Shown: positions 8,333-17,669, numbered from the stretch's first letter. The stretch is 64,000 nt of DNA from DASQZK01 sp963732905 (GCA_963732905.1 CAVTBM010000008.1:558001-622000), one strand, 5' to 3'. The notes: a model not told the origin generated them from the letters alone. A program made the numbers and translations.

Positions 8333-9439
8333 TTATTCCAGTCTTATTTTGAATCTCTTTATACTCAGTAATATGAAAAACGCCGTCATTCCCGTCAGAA
8401 TAAGGAGTTCTTTCCAGACATAGAAGAAGCCAGTCCCCTTGATCATAATATCTTTCAGCAATGAGATAAACCACCTTGCGGGCATAATGGCCGACAGCCA
8501 TTGCAAAACAACAGGCATATTCTCTATAGGAAAGATGAAACCAGACAGAATAAGTGTCGGCAGCATCAGGGCCAGCATCGAAATGAACATGGCCATTTGC
8601 TGGCTGGTTGCGACGGTTGAAATAAAGATACCCAGGGACAGAGCCAGGGAAACATAGATGATGGTAGCCAGTAACAGCAATATGAGACTGCCGGTAACCG
8701 GTACACTGAAAACGTAGTATCCCAGAAGGATAATCAGGAGGGCATCCATGAATGAGAGAAAAATATACGGGGTTACTTTCCCGAGGATGATGTGTGCCGG
8801 ACGCAGCGGAGAAACGAGCAATGTTTCCATGGTTCCCATTTCCTTCTCCCTGGTGATGGAGATAGAGGTCATAAGGGCAGAAATCAGGATGATGATCAGC
8901 GCCATGGTTCCAGGAACGAACATGTAAACGGCTTTCAATCCCTGGTTGAAATACATTCTGGGCAGAACTTTAATTTCGTAGGGGATCTGCACTCCTTTAT
9001 TTACCGTCTGCAGGTAATTCAGAAGGATACCCCTGGTATAGCCGGAGATCAGGTTGCCTGTGTTTGCATCCGAAGCATCCGCCACAATCCTGATTGCTGC
9101 TTTTCCTGTTTTTTCAAGATTTTGTGCAAAATCAGGTTCAAAAACGATCACTTCCCTTACCTTTCCCCCTTCGAATGCCGGTTGGATCTGCCCGACCGAT
9201 GTCAGTTCCGATTCGAGGACAAAGTATCCAGAGGACAGGATCTTGTTTATGACAGAAGTGGTCACCTCATCTTTGGATTCATCGAGAACGGCAATTTTTA
9301 CATTACGGATCTCATTGGTGACGACATAACCAAAGATCATGATCTGGGCTATGGGAATACCGAAAAGGATGATCAGGGTCCTGTAATCCCTGAAAATGTG
9401 ATAAAATTCCTTGATGATGAATCCAATGAAACGTTTCAT
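8333..9439 (-). CDS. ABC-2 type exporter permease (YbhS-like)
   Basis: A 368-residue paralogue of the downstream permease with the same topology: an N-terminal membrane segment (LIILFGIPIAQIMIFGYVV), an external domain of about 130 residues and five further segments. The coupling motif TREKEMGTMETLLVSPLRP lies near residue 195 and contacts the ATPase in this family. The ATG at 9439 overlaps the stop of the HAD phosphatase gene by 4 bases, so that phosphatase is translationally coupled to the exporter. Confidence 0.9.
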   Translation of the reverse strand: MKRFIGFIIKEFYHIFRDYRTLIILFGIPIAQIMIFGYVVTNEIRNVKIAVLDESKDEVTTSVINKILSSGYFVLESELTSVGQIQPAFEGGKVREVIVFEPDFAQNLEKTGKAAIRIVADASDANTGNLISGYTRGILLNYLQTVNKGVQIPYEIKVLPRMYFNQGLKAVYMFVPGTMALIIILISALMTSISITREKEMGTMETLLVSPLRPAHIILGKVTPYIFLSFMDALLIILLGYYVFSVPVTGSLILLLLATIIYVSLALSLGIFISTVATSQQMAMFISMLALMLPTLILSGFIFPIENMPVVLQWLSAIMPARWFISLLKDIMIKGTGFFYVWKELLILTGMTAFFILLSIKRFKIRLE

Positions 9440-10086
9440 GCTCCAAAAATATCATTAAGCTTTTTTATATCGATACCGAAAAAGTCATGAATGACGAAGT
9501 CGGTATTTACCAGGCTGCCAGATTCATGGGTTGTGGCCACTCCGACGACATGCATGCCAGCCCTGCGGGCAGCTTCGATACCCTGGAAAGAATCTTCGAA
9601 GACCAGACAACCGGCAGGTTCCACACCCAGTTTCAGGGCTGCTTTAAGGAAGATCTCAGGATCGGGCTTCCCCTTTTGAATATCAGATTCATCGGTCACC
9701 GCGTTGAAGAAGGCTTTTAGGCCTGTCTCCCTGAGAACAAATTCAACGTTTTCCGGCGGTGCGGAGGTGGCCACCCCCGTGAGGAATGATCCGTTGAGTT
9801 CCTTCAGTAATTCAGGCAGTCCCGGAACTGGTTTGATGACCCCGGCATACAATCTCCTGTAAATCTCCTCCTTCTCCCTGCCCATTGAAGTTATCTGCCC
9901 CTTACTCAGGCCTGTTCCAAAAAGTCCCTCAAGAATAGTCTTGTTCGTGCTTCCAAACCAGCTTCTTACTTCATCAAAACCTACGGTTTTTCCATACCGG
10001 CCTGCAAATTCTTCCCATGCCAGGCAATGGTACCTGTCATTATGTACAATTACCCCGTCCATATCAAATATAAGTGCTCTTTTCAT
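9436..10086 (-). CDS. HAD-superfamily hydrolase, beta-phosphoglucomutase-like
   Basis: A 216-residue haloacid dehalogenase-type phosphatase or phosphomutase. It has the nucleophile motif FDMDGVIVHND at residues 7-17, a helical cap, motif II VATSAPPEN near 108, the lysine in KGKPDPEIF near 138, and motif IV VFEDSFQGIEAARRAGM near 160. Substrates in this subgroup are small sugar phosphates. It sits between an ABC ATPase gene (14-base gap) and a permease gene (4-base overlap), an unusual position within an exporter operon. Whether it acts on the cargo is unknown. Confidence 0.9.
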   Translation of the reverse strand: MKRALIFDMDGVIVHNDRYHCLAWEEFAGRYGKTVGFDEVRSWFGSTNKTILEGLFGTGLSKGQITSMGREKEEIYRRLYAGVIKPVPGLPELLKELNGSFLTGVATSAPPENVEFVLRETGLKAFFNAVTDESDIQKGKPDPEIFLKAALKLGVEPAGCLVFEDSFQGIEAARRAGMHVVGVATTHESGSLVNTDFVIHDFFGIDIKKLNDIFGA

Positions 10087-10100
10087 ACTGCATCCTGTCG

Positions 10101-10835
10101 TTACTTTGCTCTTGCCAGTTTTAAAAATACTGAGTTCATATCATTTACCTTATAGGTTTTTTTCAGTTCAGACGGCGAATCAAGTGCCTCGATACGGCCA
10201 TCGACCATTATGGAAACCCTGTCACAATATTCGGCTTCATCCATGTAGTGAGTGGTTACAAAAACCGTAATTCCCCGTTCTGCCGAATCGCTGATCAGTT
10301 CCCAAAACTGCCTCCGTGTAACCGGATCCACGCCGCCTGTAGGCTCATCGAGAAAGACGATAGACGGTTTGTGAAACACTGCCACCGAAAAGGCAAGTTT
10401 TTGTTTCCAGCCCAGGGGGATATCGCGGATCAGCCTGTTTTCGATGCTCCGGAGATCAAGACGTTCCAGCAATTCGTCGGTACGTTCAATGATTTTCTTC
10501 CGCTTCATCCCGAATATGCCCGCATAAAAACGTATGTTTTCCCTGATTGTAAGATCTTCGTACAAGGAAAATTTCTGACTCATATATCCTATTCTGCGCT
10601 TGATCCTGTCACGGTCTTTGTATACATCAAGACCGTCGATGGTGATTACTCCGGAGGTAGGATATGAAAGGCCGCAAAGGATCCGTATCGTGGTGGTCTT
10701 TCCGGCACCGTTTGCCCCGAGAAATCCGAATATCTCTCCCTTCCTTACACTGAAACTCAGATGATCGTTAGCTATAAAATCACCGAATTTTTTTACAAGA
10801 TCATTAACGATAATGATATCCCCGTTTCCGTTCAT
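10101..10835 (-). CDS. ABC exporter ATP-binding protein with degenerate signature (C-terminal half of YbhF-like)
   Basis: A 244-residue nucleotide-binding domain. Walker A is GANGAGKTTTIRILCGL near residue 38 and Walker B is IVFLDEPTGGVDP near 160. The ABC signature is not LSGGQ but PLGWKQKLA. This degenerate LGW form is known from the second ATPase domain of YbhF/RbbA-type proteins, so the gene probably corresponds to that half. Its ATG overlaps the stop of the other ATPase by one base (TGATG). Confidence 0.92.
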   Translation of the reverse strand: MNGNGDIIIVNDLVKKFGDFIANDHLSFSVRKGEIFGFLGANGAGKTTTIRILCGLSYPTSGVITIDGLDVYKDRDRIKRRIGYMSQKFSLYEDLTIRENIRFYAGIFGMKRKKIIERTDELLERLDLRSIENRLIRDIPLGWKQKLAFSVAVFHKPSIVFLDEPTGGVDPVTRRQFWELISDSAERGITVFVTTHYMDEAEYCDRVSIMVDGRIEALDSPSELKKTYKVNDMNSVFLKLARAK

Positions 10836-11743
10836 CAGACTGATGGCATTAATTCAATAAACATATCTTCCACGCCTGCAGTGATCTCGGTGATACCGGC
10901 CACGTCATCCCAGGCCCCGGCGAGCTTCATAAAATCTTCCCTGCGGTTCGCGGCGGTAAGGCTGAGATGGATGTCCTGTCCGAAAAGCCAGGCTGTATGA
11001 CACCAGTCATATTTGCGGAGCTTCAGTAAAAGCTGGTAGTTGGAAGTCACCGAACGTATAGAGTATAGCGGACGATCGTAGTCACGGGGAATCATGGCAG
11101 GCTTGTCGATTTTCAGGATTTTTCCCTTCTGGATAAGTCCCACCCTGTCGCACCGCGACGCCTCATCCATGTATGGTGTAGAAACAAGTATGGTGATCCC
11201 CTGTTCTTTGATCCTGTCCAGGAGATCCCAGAATTCTTTTCTGGATACGGCGTCAACGCCGGTAGTTGGTTCGTCAAGCACCAGTAATTCAGGCCGGTGG
11301 ATAAGAGCACATGACAGTGCGAGCTTTTGTTTCATCCCTCCCGACAGGTTACCGGCCCTTCTTTTGCGAAACGGTTCGATCTGCTTGTAGATATCGTGGA
11401 TCAAATCATAATTTTCCTCTATGGTCGTTCCGAAAACCGTGGCATAGAATCTCAGGTTTTCTTCAACAGTCAGGTCATGGTACAATGAAAAACGGCCAGA
11501 CATATATCCTACGAGGTTTCGTATTTCCCTGTACGATTTGACGACATCATAGCCGCAGATCTTAGCTTCACCGGAGGAAGGCAGGAGAACGGTGACGATG
11601 ATCCTGAAAAGTGTCGTTTTCCCTGCCCCGTCGGGGCCAATCAGTCCAAAAATCTCGGCTTTATCAATTTCCAGGCTGATGTTATCCAGGGCCTGTATCT
11701 TACCAAAATTCTTTGTGACGTTATGTATTTCAATTACTTTCAT
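10835..11743 (-). CDS. ABC exporter ATP-binding protein (N-terminal half of YbhF-like)
   Basis: A 302-residue ATPase with Walker A GPDGAGKTTLFRIIVTVL near residue 36, canonical signature NLSGGMKQKLALSCA near 136, Walker B LLVLDEPTTGVDA, and a C-terminal extension of about 80 residues. It should pair with the degenerate ATPase encoded immediately downstream; in E. coli YbhF these two units are one polypeptide. The start overlaps the HlyD gene's stop by 4 bases. The operon order supports an efflux role. Confidence 0.93.
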   Translation of the reverse strand: MKVIEIHNVTKNFGKIQALDNISLEIDKAEIFGLIGPDGAGKTTLFRIIVTVLLPSSGEAKICGYDVVKSYREIRNLVGYMSGRFSLYHDLTVEENLRFYATVFGTTIEENYDLIHDIYKQIEPFRKRRAGNLSGGMKQKLALSCALIHRPELLVLDEPTTGVDAVSRKEFWDLLDRIKEQGITILVSTPYMDEASRCDRVGLIQKGKILKIDKPAMIPRDYDRPLYSIRSVTSNYQLLLKLRKYDWCHTAWLFGQDIHLSLTAANRREDFMKLAGAWDDVAGITEITAGVEDMFIELMPSV

Positions 11744-12642
11744 AAAGATGGATTAATTCTTCCGATCTCACCCGGCATTCCGATTTTAAGACTTCCGTCA
11801 TTCGGTACGATCACTTTAACGGCATATACAAGGTTGACACGTTCCTCCCTTGTCTGAATAATCTTGGGCGTGAACTCAGCTTCAGAAGAGATCCAGCTGA
11901 CCACTCCTGTTTTGCTCAAAAGCTTTTCACCAGGTCCGTCATATCTGACTTCAACTTTATCACCGATTTTTATTGAACTCAGCTGATCTCCATCGATAAA
12001 AGCCCGAAGTATGATTGAGGAAAGATCCGCCATATTATACAAAGCCCGTCCTGTGACTGCAAGCTCACCCTGTCGTACATATGTCTCCAGTATGGTTCCG
12101 CTCATGGGTGTCCTTAACCTGCATTTGTCTATCTGATCCCTGACCTGGAGCAGCTGTGCCTCATTGGATTGCAATTCGGCATATACGGTAGCTTTCTGGG
12201 TGCTTAAAGCAGCATTCCGGGCACGAAGCAGATCGACATTGCCCTGAAGGTCATCAAGCTGCTTATCGGTAGCCGCACCTTCCTTGTGCATAGCTTTAAC
12301 ACGGTTAAGGTCGCGTTCAACATTCCGGATGCTGACGTTATTTACATTGATCTCCTCATCAATCTGTGCCAGGCGGGAACGGACGCTCTGTCCTGCAGCC
12401 CTGATCTGCATTACTTTCAGGTGCAGCTGAGAGGAATCGACAATACCCACCAGCTGATCTTTTTTGACCATATCACCCTCATTCATCGTAAAAAGCTCAA
12501 GAGTGCCCGTGGTTTCGGCTGAGACCAGAACGTCCTCCGATTCGAAGTTTCCATAGGCAAAGGCCTCGTTTTCATTCTGTCTGCATGAATTCATGGTGAG
12601 AGCAAAAAGTATTGCTGCTGGAGTTAAAAATGTAATTTTCAT
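11740..12642 (-). CDS. HlyD/YbhG-type periplasmic adaptor lipoprotein
   Basis: A 300-residue membrane-fusion protein linking the ABC transporter to an outer-membrane channel. A lipoprotein signal ends in TMNSC (cysteine at residue 19). A biotinyl-lipoyl half near residues 40-75 is followed by a long alpha-helical hairpin (about 75-180), the second lipoyl half (RLRTPMSGTILETYVRQGE) and a beta-barrel (about 205-290). It lies between the TolC and ATPase genes in an operon that parallels ybhGFSR. Confidence 0.9.
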   Translation of the reverse strand: MKITFLTPAAILFALTMNSCRQNENEAFAYGNFESEDVLVSAETTGTLELFTMNEGDMVKKDQLVGIVDSSQLHLKVMQIRAAGQSVRSRLAQIDEEINVNNVSIRNVERDLNRVKAMHKEGAATDKQLDDLQGNVDLLRARNAALSTQKATVYAELQSNEAQLLQVRDQIDKCRLRTPMSGTILETYVRQGELAVTGRALYNMADLSSIILRAFIDGDQLSSIKIGDKVEVRYDGPGEKLLSKTGVVSWISSEAEFTPKIIQTREERVNLVYAVKVIVPNDGSLKIGMPGEIGRINPSL

Positions 12643-12698
12643 GTCTGTAAAATTGAATCCGTATCAATGTTCCTTAAAAAATGGTTTGTATCCCAAGA

Positions 12699-13964
12699 TT
12701 ATAATGTACCCTCAGTAAATTTATAATCGGCTATGGCTTTTTGCAGCAGGATCTTTTCAGAAGCCAGCTGTATCCTCGCGATCTTTTCCGCATTCAGAAC
12801 CTGCAGGAAATCGTTGGTCTTAATCGTTCCGTTGCGAAGCTGTGACTGGTAGGTTGCCGTGATGTTCTCCCTCAATGAAAGAATTTGCTGAAATTTTGCG
12901 ATATTATCGTGGTGTGTATGAATATCTGCCATTTGCTGTGTCATGGCATCATCTATGTTCATGACAAAGTTATCCCTCTGGTGCCCGATCATATCCGATT
13001 GCATCTGCAAATTCGACCTGTCTCTTTTTACCTGGTTCCAATCCCATAAATTCCATTTCAGACCGGCACCCACAATATAATAGGTATTAAACTGATTATT
13101 TAACAAGTTCAGTCCGGGTTTTCCGTATCCGAACTGTCCGAAGGCATATAACACCGGAAGTCGTTTTGATTTTAAAAGGTCCTCCGACTTACCGAGTACT
13201 TCCCTTTTCAGATCAAACACTTCCAGTTCAGTCCTCTGCAGATCCGCCTTTTCAGGAATATCAAAACCGGTAAGCAGGAAGCTGTCCCTGTCGGTGATCT
13301 GAAGTCCGGTTTTTAATGCAAGAATTTTCAGGAATGCCTGCCTCCGGTTTTCAAGTTCGGCTAAGTTTTGCCGGAGCTTCATCACCTCCACCCTGAGCAG
13401 ATCCATATCCGAACTCAGCAACACCCCGTTATCTACGCCCGACTGAACCACACTTCTGTTCACATCCAGCTGGCCGATGGATAATGAGGTGATCTTCATA
13501 CTCTCCTGCAACAAAAGAATATTGAAATAGAGATTTTTGACAAAATCCTTATCCTGATTAATATCACTTTTCAGCTGTTTCACAGAAGTCTGTACATTTG
13601 TCTTTTCCACCTCTTTCTGCTTTTTGGTCATGCCTGCGTCGTACAAAGTCTGGTTAATATCCAGCGACACTTTATATTGGTCTTTGGGAGCCACCGGAAA
13701 CTGCAGTCCGGGAATGGGAGAATTAATGCCCAGCTGTATCACATCCGACTGGTAAGTGGCCGATCCGTTTACATTAAGTTCCGGATACCATTCCGCCTGG
13801 AAATTTTCCAGTCTGTTCCCGGATATATTTTCAAGAAGCTGATAATCGCCTTGCCGTGGATGGTTTTCTTCGGTGGCTTTGAGGCATTCCCCCAGGCTAA
13901 TCGTATCCTGTGCATTGGCCATGGCCGGTATGATCAGGCAAAATAAAGTGACGATCTTTTTCAT
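12699..13964 (-). CDS. TolC family outer-membrane efflux protein
   Basis: A 421-residue outer-membrane factor. The Sec signal peptide ends MANAQ (about residue 18). Two repeats of long coiled helices and short beta segments make the trimeric channel-tunnel; family segments include LNVNGSATYQSD near residue 62 and NLWDWNQVKRDRSNL near 300. It is the first gene after the TetR regulator (3-base gap) and should form the outer part of the exporter encoded downstream. Confidence 0.92.
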   Translation of the reverse strand: MKKIVTLFCLIIPAMANAQDTISLGECLKATEENHPRQGDYQLLENISGNRLENFQAEWYPELNVNGSATYQSDVIQLGINSPIPGLQFPVAPKDQYKVSLDINQTLYDAGMTKKQKEVEKTNVQTSVKQLKSDINQDKDFVKNLYFNILLLQESMKITSLSIGQLDVNRSVVQSGVDNGVLLSSDMDLLRVEVMKLRQNLAELENRRQAFLKILALKTGLQITDRDSFLLTGFDIPEKADLQRTELEVFDLKREVLGKSEDLLKSKRLPVLYAFGQFGYGKPGLNLLNNQFNTYYIVGAGLKWNLWDWNQVKRDRSNLQMQSDMIGHQRDNFVMNIDDAMTQQMADIHTHHDNIAKFQQILSLRENITATYQSQLRNGTIKTNDFLQVLNAEKIARIQLASEKILLQKAIADYKFTEGTL

Positions 13965-13967
13965 TTT

Positions 13968-14594
13968 TCAGACCTTAATCGATTCAATAAAATATGTTTT
14001 GATGTATTCCCTTCTCTCATCGAGAAAACGGTCAAAAGCTTTGCTGTCATTGGAAAACAATATTCCCTCTATGACGGTTCTTGCAGCAAAAGGAAAAATA
14101 ATGAGACCCAGAAGATTAACCAGGAGCTGACGGGGATCTGCCTTCTTCAGTCGTCCGGCAGACATTTCAGTTTTGAACTCCCCTATCAGTTTATCCGGCC
14201 TGATGCCCTGCTTACGCATGCTATGGACAAGACGCGACGGATCGGTGCTCAGTTCATGAATAATAAAAACGGATGCATACGGACTCTCCTTCAATATGCT
14301 ATAATACCTGTCTACTACCCTGACAATCTTTTCTTCTAAGGATATTTCCGCATTGATTTCAGCAGCAAGGTCAGGAAGAAACCTGACGAAAACCCTCTGA
14401 AAAATCAGGTCGAACAATTTGTCTTTACTGCGAAAATAGTAATTCAGCAAAGTACGGTTAATGCCTGCCTCTTCAGCGATGTCCTGCATCGAAGTACCGG
14501 CTTTCCCTTTCCGGACGAACGCCCTCGTTGCAGCATCCACGATCCTGTTCTCCATGTCCGTGTTCAATTCCTGAGTCATAACCTGTATTAACAT
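13968..14594 (-). CDS. TetR family transcriptional regulator
   Basis: A 208-residue repressor-type regulator. The N-terminal helix-turn-helix is seen in IVDAATRAFVRKG...MQDIAEEAGINRTLLNYYFRSKDKLFDLIF (about residues 18-65, partial quotes); the C-terminal helical domain should bind an unknown ligand. It heads the exporter operon, as CecR (YbiH) does for ybhGFSR in E. coli, and probably autoregulates it. Starts at 14594 (MLIQVM) and 14579 (MTQELN) are both possible. Confidence 0.92.
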   Translation of the reverse strand: MLIQVMTQELNTDMENRIVDAATRAFVRKGKAGTSMQDIAEEAGINRTLLNYYFRSKDKLFDLIFQRVFVRFLPDLAAEINAEISLEEKIVRVVDRYYSILKESPYASVFIIHELSTDPSRLVHSMRKQGIRPDKLIGEFKTEMSAGRLKKADPRQLLVNLLGLIIFPFAARTVIEGILFSNDSKAFDRFLDERREYIKTYFIESIKV

Positions 14595-14598
14595 TATT

Positions 14599-14618
14599 GT
14601 TTGACAATCTTGTTAAAC
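14599..14618. promoter_or_regulatory. Candidate TetR operator (imperfect 20-bp palindrome)
   Basis: GTTTGACAATCTTGTTAAAC is symmetrical at 8 of 10 base pairs around a centre at 14608/14609. It lies 4 bases upstream of the TetR ATG, a typical location for an autoregulatory TetR site. The symmetry is seen directly; binding is inference. Confidence 0.5.
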
Positions 14619-14770
14619 GAGGTTGTAAAAGTAGATGATTTCAAAACACGGCGCAAGAAAAATTCAAGAATTCTTTACTTTTTTTAATAAAGTATTCCTG
14701 ACATAGGAAACGGCTTAATAAAGAAGAAGTATTATCATACCAGAGAAGTAGCATTTCATACAAAAACAAC

Positions 14771-14778
14771 TAAATTTG
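14771..14778 (+). promoter_or_regulatory. Candidate -7 promoter element
   Basis: TAAATTTG matches the Bacteroidetes -7 consensus TAnnTTTG exactly and lies 26 bases before the ATG of the M28 peptidase gene. No clear -33 TTTG was found at the standard distance. Confidence 0.45.
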
Positions 14779-14803
14779 CTTTTTTTATCAAAAAACAGCA
14801 GAG

Positions 14804-16576
14804 ATGAGAAAATCACCGTTCATAGCCGGATTATTGTTCCTTTATGTGGTATTATGTCTTTCGTGTACCCGAAGCTATAATCCGGCGATTACAGCAGAGG
14901 ATCTGCTCTCCGACCTGAATTTTCTGGCCACTGACAGTCTGAAAGGCCGGTATCCCGGTACGCCGGAAGACTCTGTCCTCATGCAGTACATAGCAGGTAA
15001 ATTCAAATCGTACGGATTGAAGCCTGCTGGCGATCAGTTTATACAGCATTTTGAAATCATTTCGGCCATCACACCGTCGGAGGAGGATATCCTGAAGTAT
15101 GGCGGACGTTCATTTGTTCAGGGCAAAGATTTTATACCGATGGAATACAGCGGGAATGATACATTGAATGTTCCGGTGGTATTTTGCGGATATGGTTTTG
15201 ATGTCAAAAACGACACCTTTGCATGGAATGATTATGAAGGAAAGGATCCCGGTGGCAAATGGGCACTCATTTTCAGGGGTGAACCGGAAAACAGTACAAT
15301 TTTTATGGACCATTCACGAGACCGGGACAAGATTCTTCTGGCAAAAGATAAGGGAGCTGCAGGAGTTCTTTTTGTTTCGGGGAAGGAATACGATCCTGCA
15401 GACCGTTTTCCGGATGAGAATGGCAAGGAGCCTTCTGTAGGCATACCGGTAGTACAGATCAGGCGGGAAGTTGCGGATGACATAATGAAAGGCAGCGGGT
15501 TTGAAGTTGAGCCGGTTGAGAAAAGGCTTCTCGCAAAGAAGAAAGCTCCAGCCTACGAAAGTCTTTCCGGTTTGGAAGCCGGCATCAATATGGTGAGGAC
15601 CTATTCCAGAACAGGCAATGTAGCTGCCGTTTTAGAGGGTTCGGATCCTGTTCTCCGCAACCAGTGGATCATCATTGGTGCACACAAGGATCATTTAGGC
15701 ATGGGTGGACCCGGGTCTTCCTCACGCAGGCCCGATACCATTGCTATTCATTACGGTGCCGACGATAATGCTTCCGGAACGTCCACCGTACTTGAGCTGG
15801 CCGGATATTTTTCAGGGATGAAGGAGAAGCCAAAGCGCAGTATGCTCTTCATCACTTTCGGTGCCGAAGAGGAAGGGATTCTGGGATCCAGGTATTTTGT
15901 GGAACATTCTCCCATAGACCTGAAAAAGGTTTCTGTCATGCTCAATGTTGATATGATTGGAAGGATGAGGCCGGATTCTACATTACAAATCGGCGGTGTT
16001 GGCACAGCTCCGGAAACCCGCGAAATCCTGAATCATTTGAATGGCAAATATCATCTCCACCTGGAACTTTCCGACGCAGGTTACGGTCCGTCTGACCATG
16101 CTTCATTTTATGCCAAAGATATTCCTGTGATGTTCTTTACAACGGGTCCTCATAAGGACTATCATACTCCTTTTGACCGGGTGGATTCCCTGAATATCCC
16201 CGGACTGGTCATGGCCGATCATTTCATCGCCGATGTGGCAGGAATCGTAGCTGACCGTGATTCCGTCCTTCATTTTACGGAAGCCGGACCGAAGGAAAGC
16301 ACTTCAAGGAGTTACCGTAACAGGATTACCCTGGGTATCATGCCTGATGTTTCGGGTGAGGGAAAGGACGGGATGGAAGTCCTGGCGGTTACCGGTGGTA
16401 AGCCTGCGGATATCGGCGGCATGAAACGCGGTGACATCATTGTGGCTATTGATGGCAAACCGGTCGGCAATGTTTACGATTACATGTACCGGATGAATGC
16501 CATGAAATATGGACAACGCATTGTGGTGAGTGTTAAAAGAAATGATAAAATTGTTGACCTTCTAATACAATTATAA
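14804..16576 (+). CDS. M28 family zinc metallopeptidase with PA and PDZ domains, lipoprotein
   Basis: A 590-residue secreted aminopeptidase-type enzyme. The lipoprotein signal ends LCLSC (cysteine about residue 21). A protease-associated domain (about 130-240) is inserted before or within the M28 catalytic domain. Metal-binding motifs are GAHKDHLG, HYGADDNASGTS, TFGAEEEGILGSRYF, LNVDMIGRM and PHKDYHTPFDRVD. A PDZ domain ends the protein (ADIGGMKRGDIIVAIDG). The next gene starts 3 bases later, suggesting coupling. The substrate is probably peptides in the periplasm or outside the cell. Confidence 0.92.
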   Translation: MRKSPFIAGLLFLYVVLCLSCTRSYNPAITAEDLLSDLNFLATDSLKGRYPGTPEDSVLMQYIAGKFKSYGLKPAGDQFIQHFEIISAITPSEEDILKYGGRSFVQGKDFIPMEYSGNDTLNVPVVFCGYGFDVKNDTFAWNDYEGKDPGGKWALIFRGEPENSTIFMDHSRDRDKILLAKDKGAAGVLFVSGKEYDPADRFPDENGKEPSVGIPVVQIRREVADDIMKGSGFEVEPVEKRLLAKKKAPAYESLSGLEAGINMVRTYSRTGNVAAVLEGSDPVLRNQWIIIGAHKDHLGMGGPGSSSRRPDTIAIHYGADDNASGTSTVLELAGYFSGMKEKPKRSMLFITFGAEEEGILGSRYFVEHSPIDLKKVSVMLNVDMIGRMRPDSTLQIGGVGTAPETREILNHLNGKYHLHLELSDAGYGPSDHASFYAKDIPVMFFTTGPHKDYHTPFDRVDSLNIPGLVMADHFIADVAGIVADRDSVLHFTEAGPKESTSRSYRNRITLGIMPDVSGEGKDGMEVLAVTGGKPADIGGMKRGDIIVAIDGKPVGNVYDYMYRMNAMKYGQRIVVSVKRNDKIVDLLIQL

Positions 16577-16579
16577 GTT

Positions 16580-17422
16580 ATGAAATGGAAGAAAGCACTA
16601 TTTTGGATTATTGCCGTTATTATCACTATGTTTACAGCCGTATATCAAAGGATGACCGGGCCCACCTATCCCAAAAGCATCAACTTCGAAGCCGGTGGTA
16701 AAAGTTATAAATTAGAGTTGCCCAGGAGTGTTAACGGTTATATGGATGCAATCATCAGTCTCGACATCAGTGATCCTGAAATTACAGGTAACCTTATTTA
16801 CAGGAGATTCCCGACCCATGAGCCCTGGGATACCATTCACCTCGTAAGGGATGGCGGCCGGCTTATTGCCTGGCTTCCCAAACAACATGCCGCAGGAAAG
16901 CTGGAATACAGGGTTGAATTTTTTGATCAGGGCAAGCCGGTAGAGATCCATCAGAACGAAAATGTTGTCATGCGTTTTAAGAGCAACGTGCCTGCATGGG
17001 TCCTGATCCCTCATATCCTGTTGATCTTCGCTGCAATGTTATTGTCCAATTTAACCGGCCTGTATGCACTTGGAAAGTATCCTTCGTATAAATTCTATAC
17101 CGGGCTGACGCTCATTCTTTTTCTTTTTGGCGGGATGATCATGGGTCCGGTTGTACAAAAATTTGCATTCGGAGAATTCTGGACAGGATTTCCCTATGGC
17201 ATGGACCTGACGGATAACAAGTCGCTGATCGCCTTTGTACTATGGATTGTTGCCTGGGCCGGTAACCGGAAAGGTGCCAACAGGAGATACCTGGTTTACA
17301 TTGCGACGGTGGCGAATCTGATCATCGCATTTATACCTCACAGCCTGGGAGGATCACAACTTGATTACTCCTCAGGAGAAATAAAAACAGGTATGATGTA
17401 TCTGACCGGCCTGTTCTTCTAG
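16580..17422 (+). CDS. Conserved integral membrane protein of unknown function
   Basis: I do not recognise a named family. The 280-residue protein has an N-terminal membrane segment (ALFWIIAVIITMFTAVYQ), an extracytoplasmic beta-rich domain (about 25-140) with an immunoglobulin-like look, and four or five C-terminal membrane segments (about 145-280). It begins 3 bases after the M28 peptidase stop and ends at a strong terminator, so the two genes form a unit. A partner or anchoring role for the peptidase is only a guess. Confidence 0.75.
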   Translation: MKWKKALFWIIAVIITMFTAVYQRMTGPTYPKSINFEAGGKSYKLELPRSVNGYMDAIISLDISDPEITGNLIYRRFPTHEPWDTIHLVRDGGRLIAWLPKQHAAGKLEYRVEFFDQGKPVEIHQNENVVMRFKSNVPAWVLIPHILLIFAAMLLSNLTGLYALGKYPSYKFYTGLTLILFLFGGMIMGPVVQKFAFGEFWTGFPYGMDLTDNKSLIAFVLWIVAWAGNRKGANRRYLVYIATVANLIIAFIPHSLGGSQLDYSSGEIKTGMMYLTGLFF

Positions 17423-17431
17423 ACAAAAAAA

Positions 17432-17460
17432 AACGCCGGAAATTATCCGGCGTTATTTTT
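17432..17460. terminator. Bidirectional intrinsic terminator
   Basis: A 9-bp stem AACGCCGGA / TCCGGCGTT (17432-17440, 17446-17454) with a 5-base loop is flanked by an A-run on one side and a T-run on the other. It can serve the membrane-protein gene on the plus strand and the small lipoprotein gene on the minus strand. Confidence 0.9.
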
Positions 17461-17474
17461 TTCATGATACACCT

Positions 17475-17669
17475 TTACTTGGATTGCATAGATGTATCAC
17501 TGCTCATCTGAGTTGTGTCTTCCTGCATATTGGCAGGAGTATTGTTTTCATCAGCGGGAGCCATTTCTTCCTCAGTCTGATTGGTTTCCTTAGGCTTTTG
17601 CTGACATGAATTCAAGGAGACGAATGCGAAAAATGACAAAAAGACCAGGATGAAGCTTAATTTTTTCAT
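17475..17669 (-). CDS. Small acidic lipoprotein
   Basis: A 64-residue protein with a clear lipoprotein signal (KKLSFILVFLSFFAFVSLNSC, partly quoted by residues 2-22) and a mature part made almost entirely of E, D, T, Q, N and S. It has no fold signature. Such short disordered lipoproteins are common in the group and have no known role. It has its own promoter candidate and ends at the bidirectional terminator, which supports it being a real gene. Confidence 0.8.
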   Translation of the reverse strand: MKKLSFILVFLSFFAFVSLNSCQQKPKETNQTEEEMAPADENNTPANMQEDTTQMSSDTSMQSK

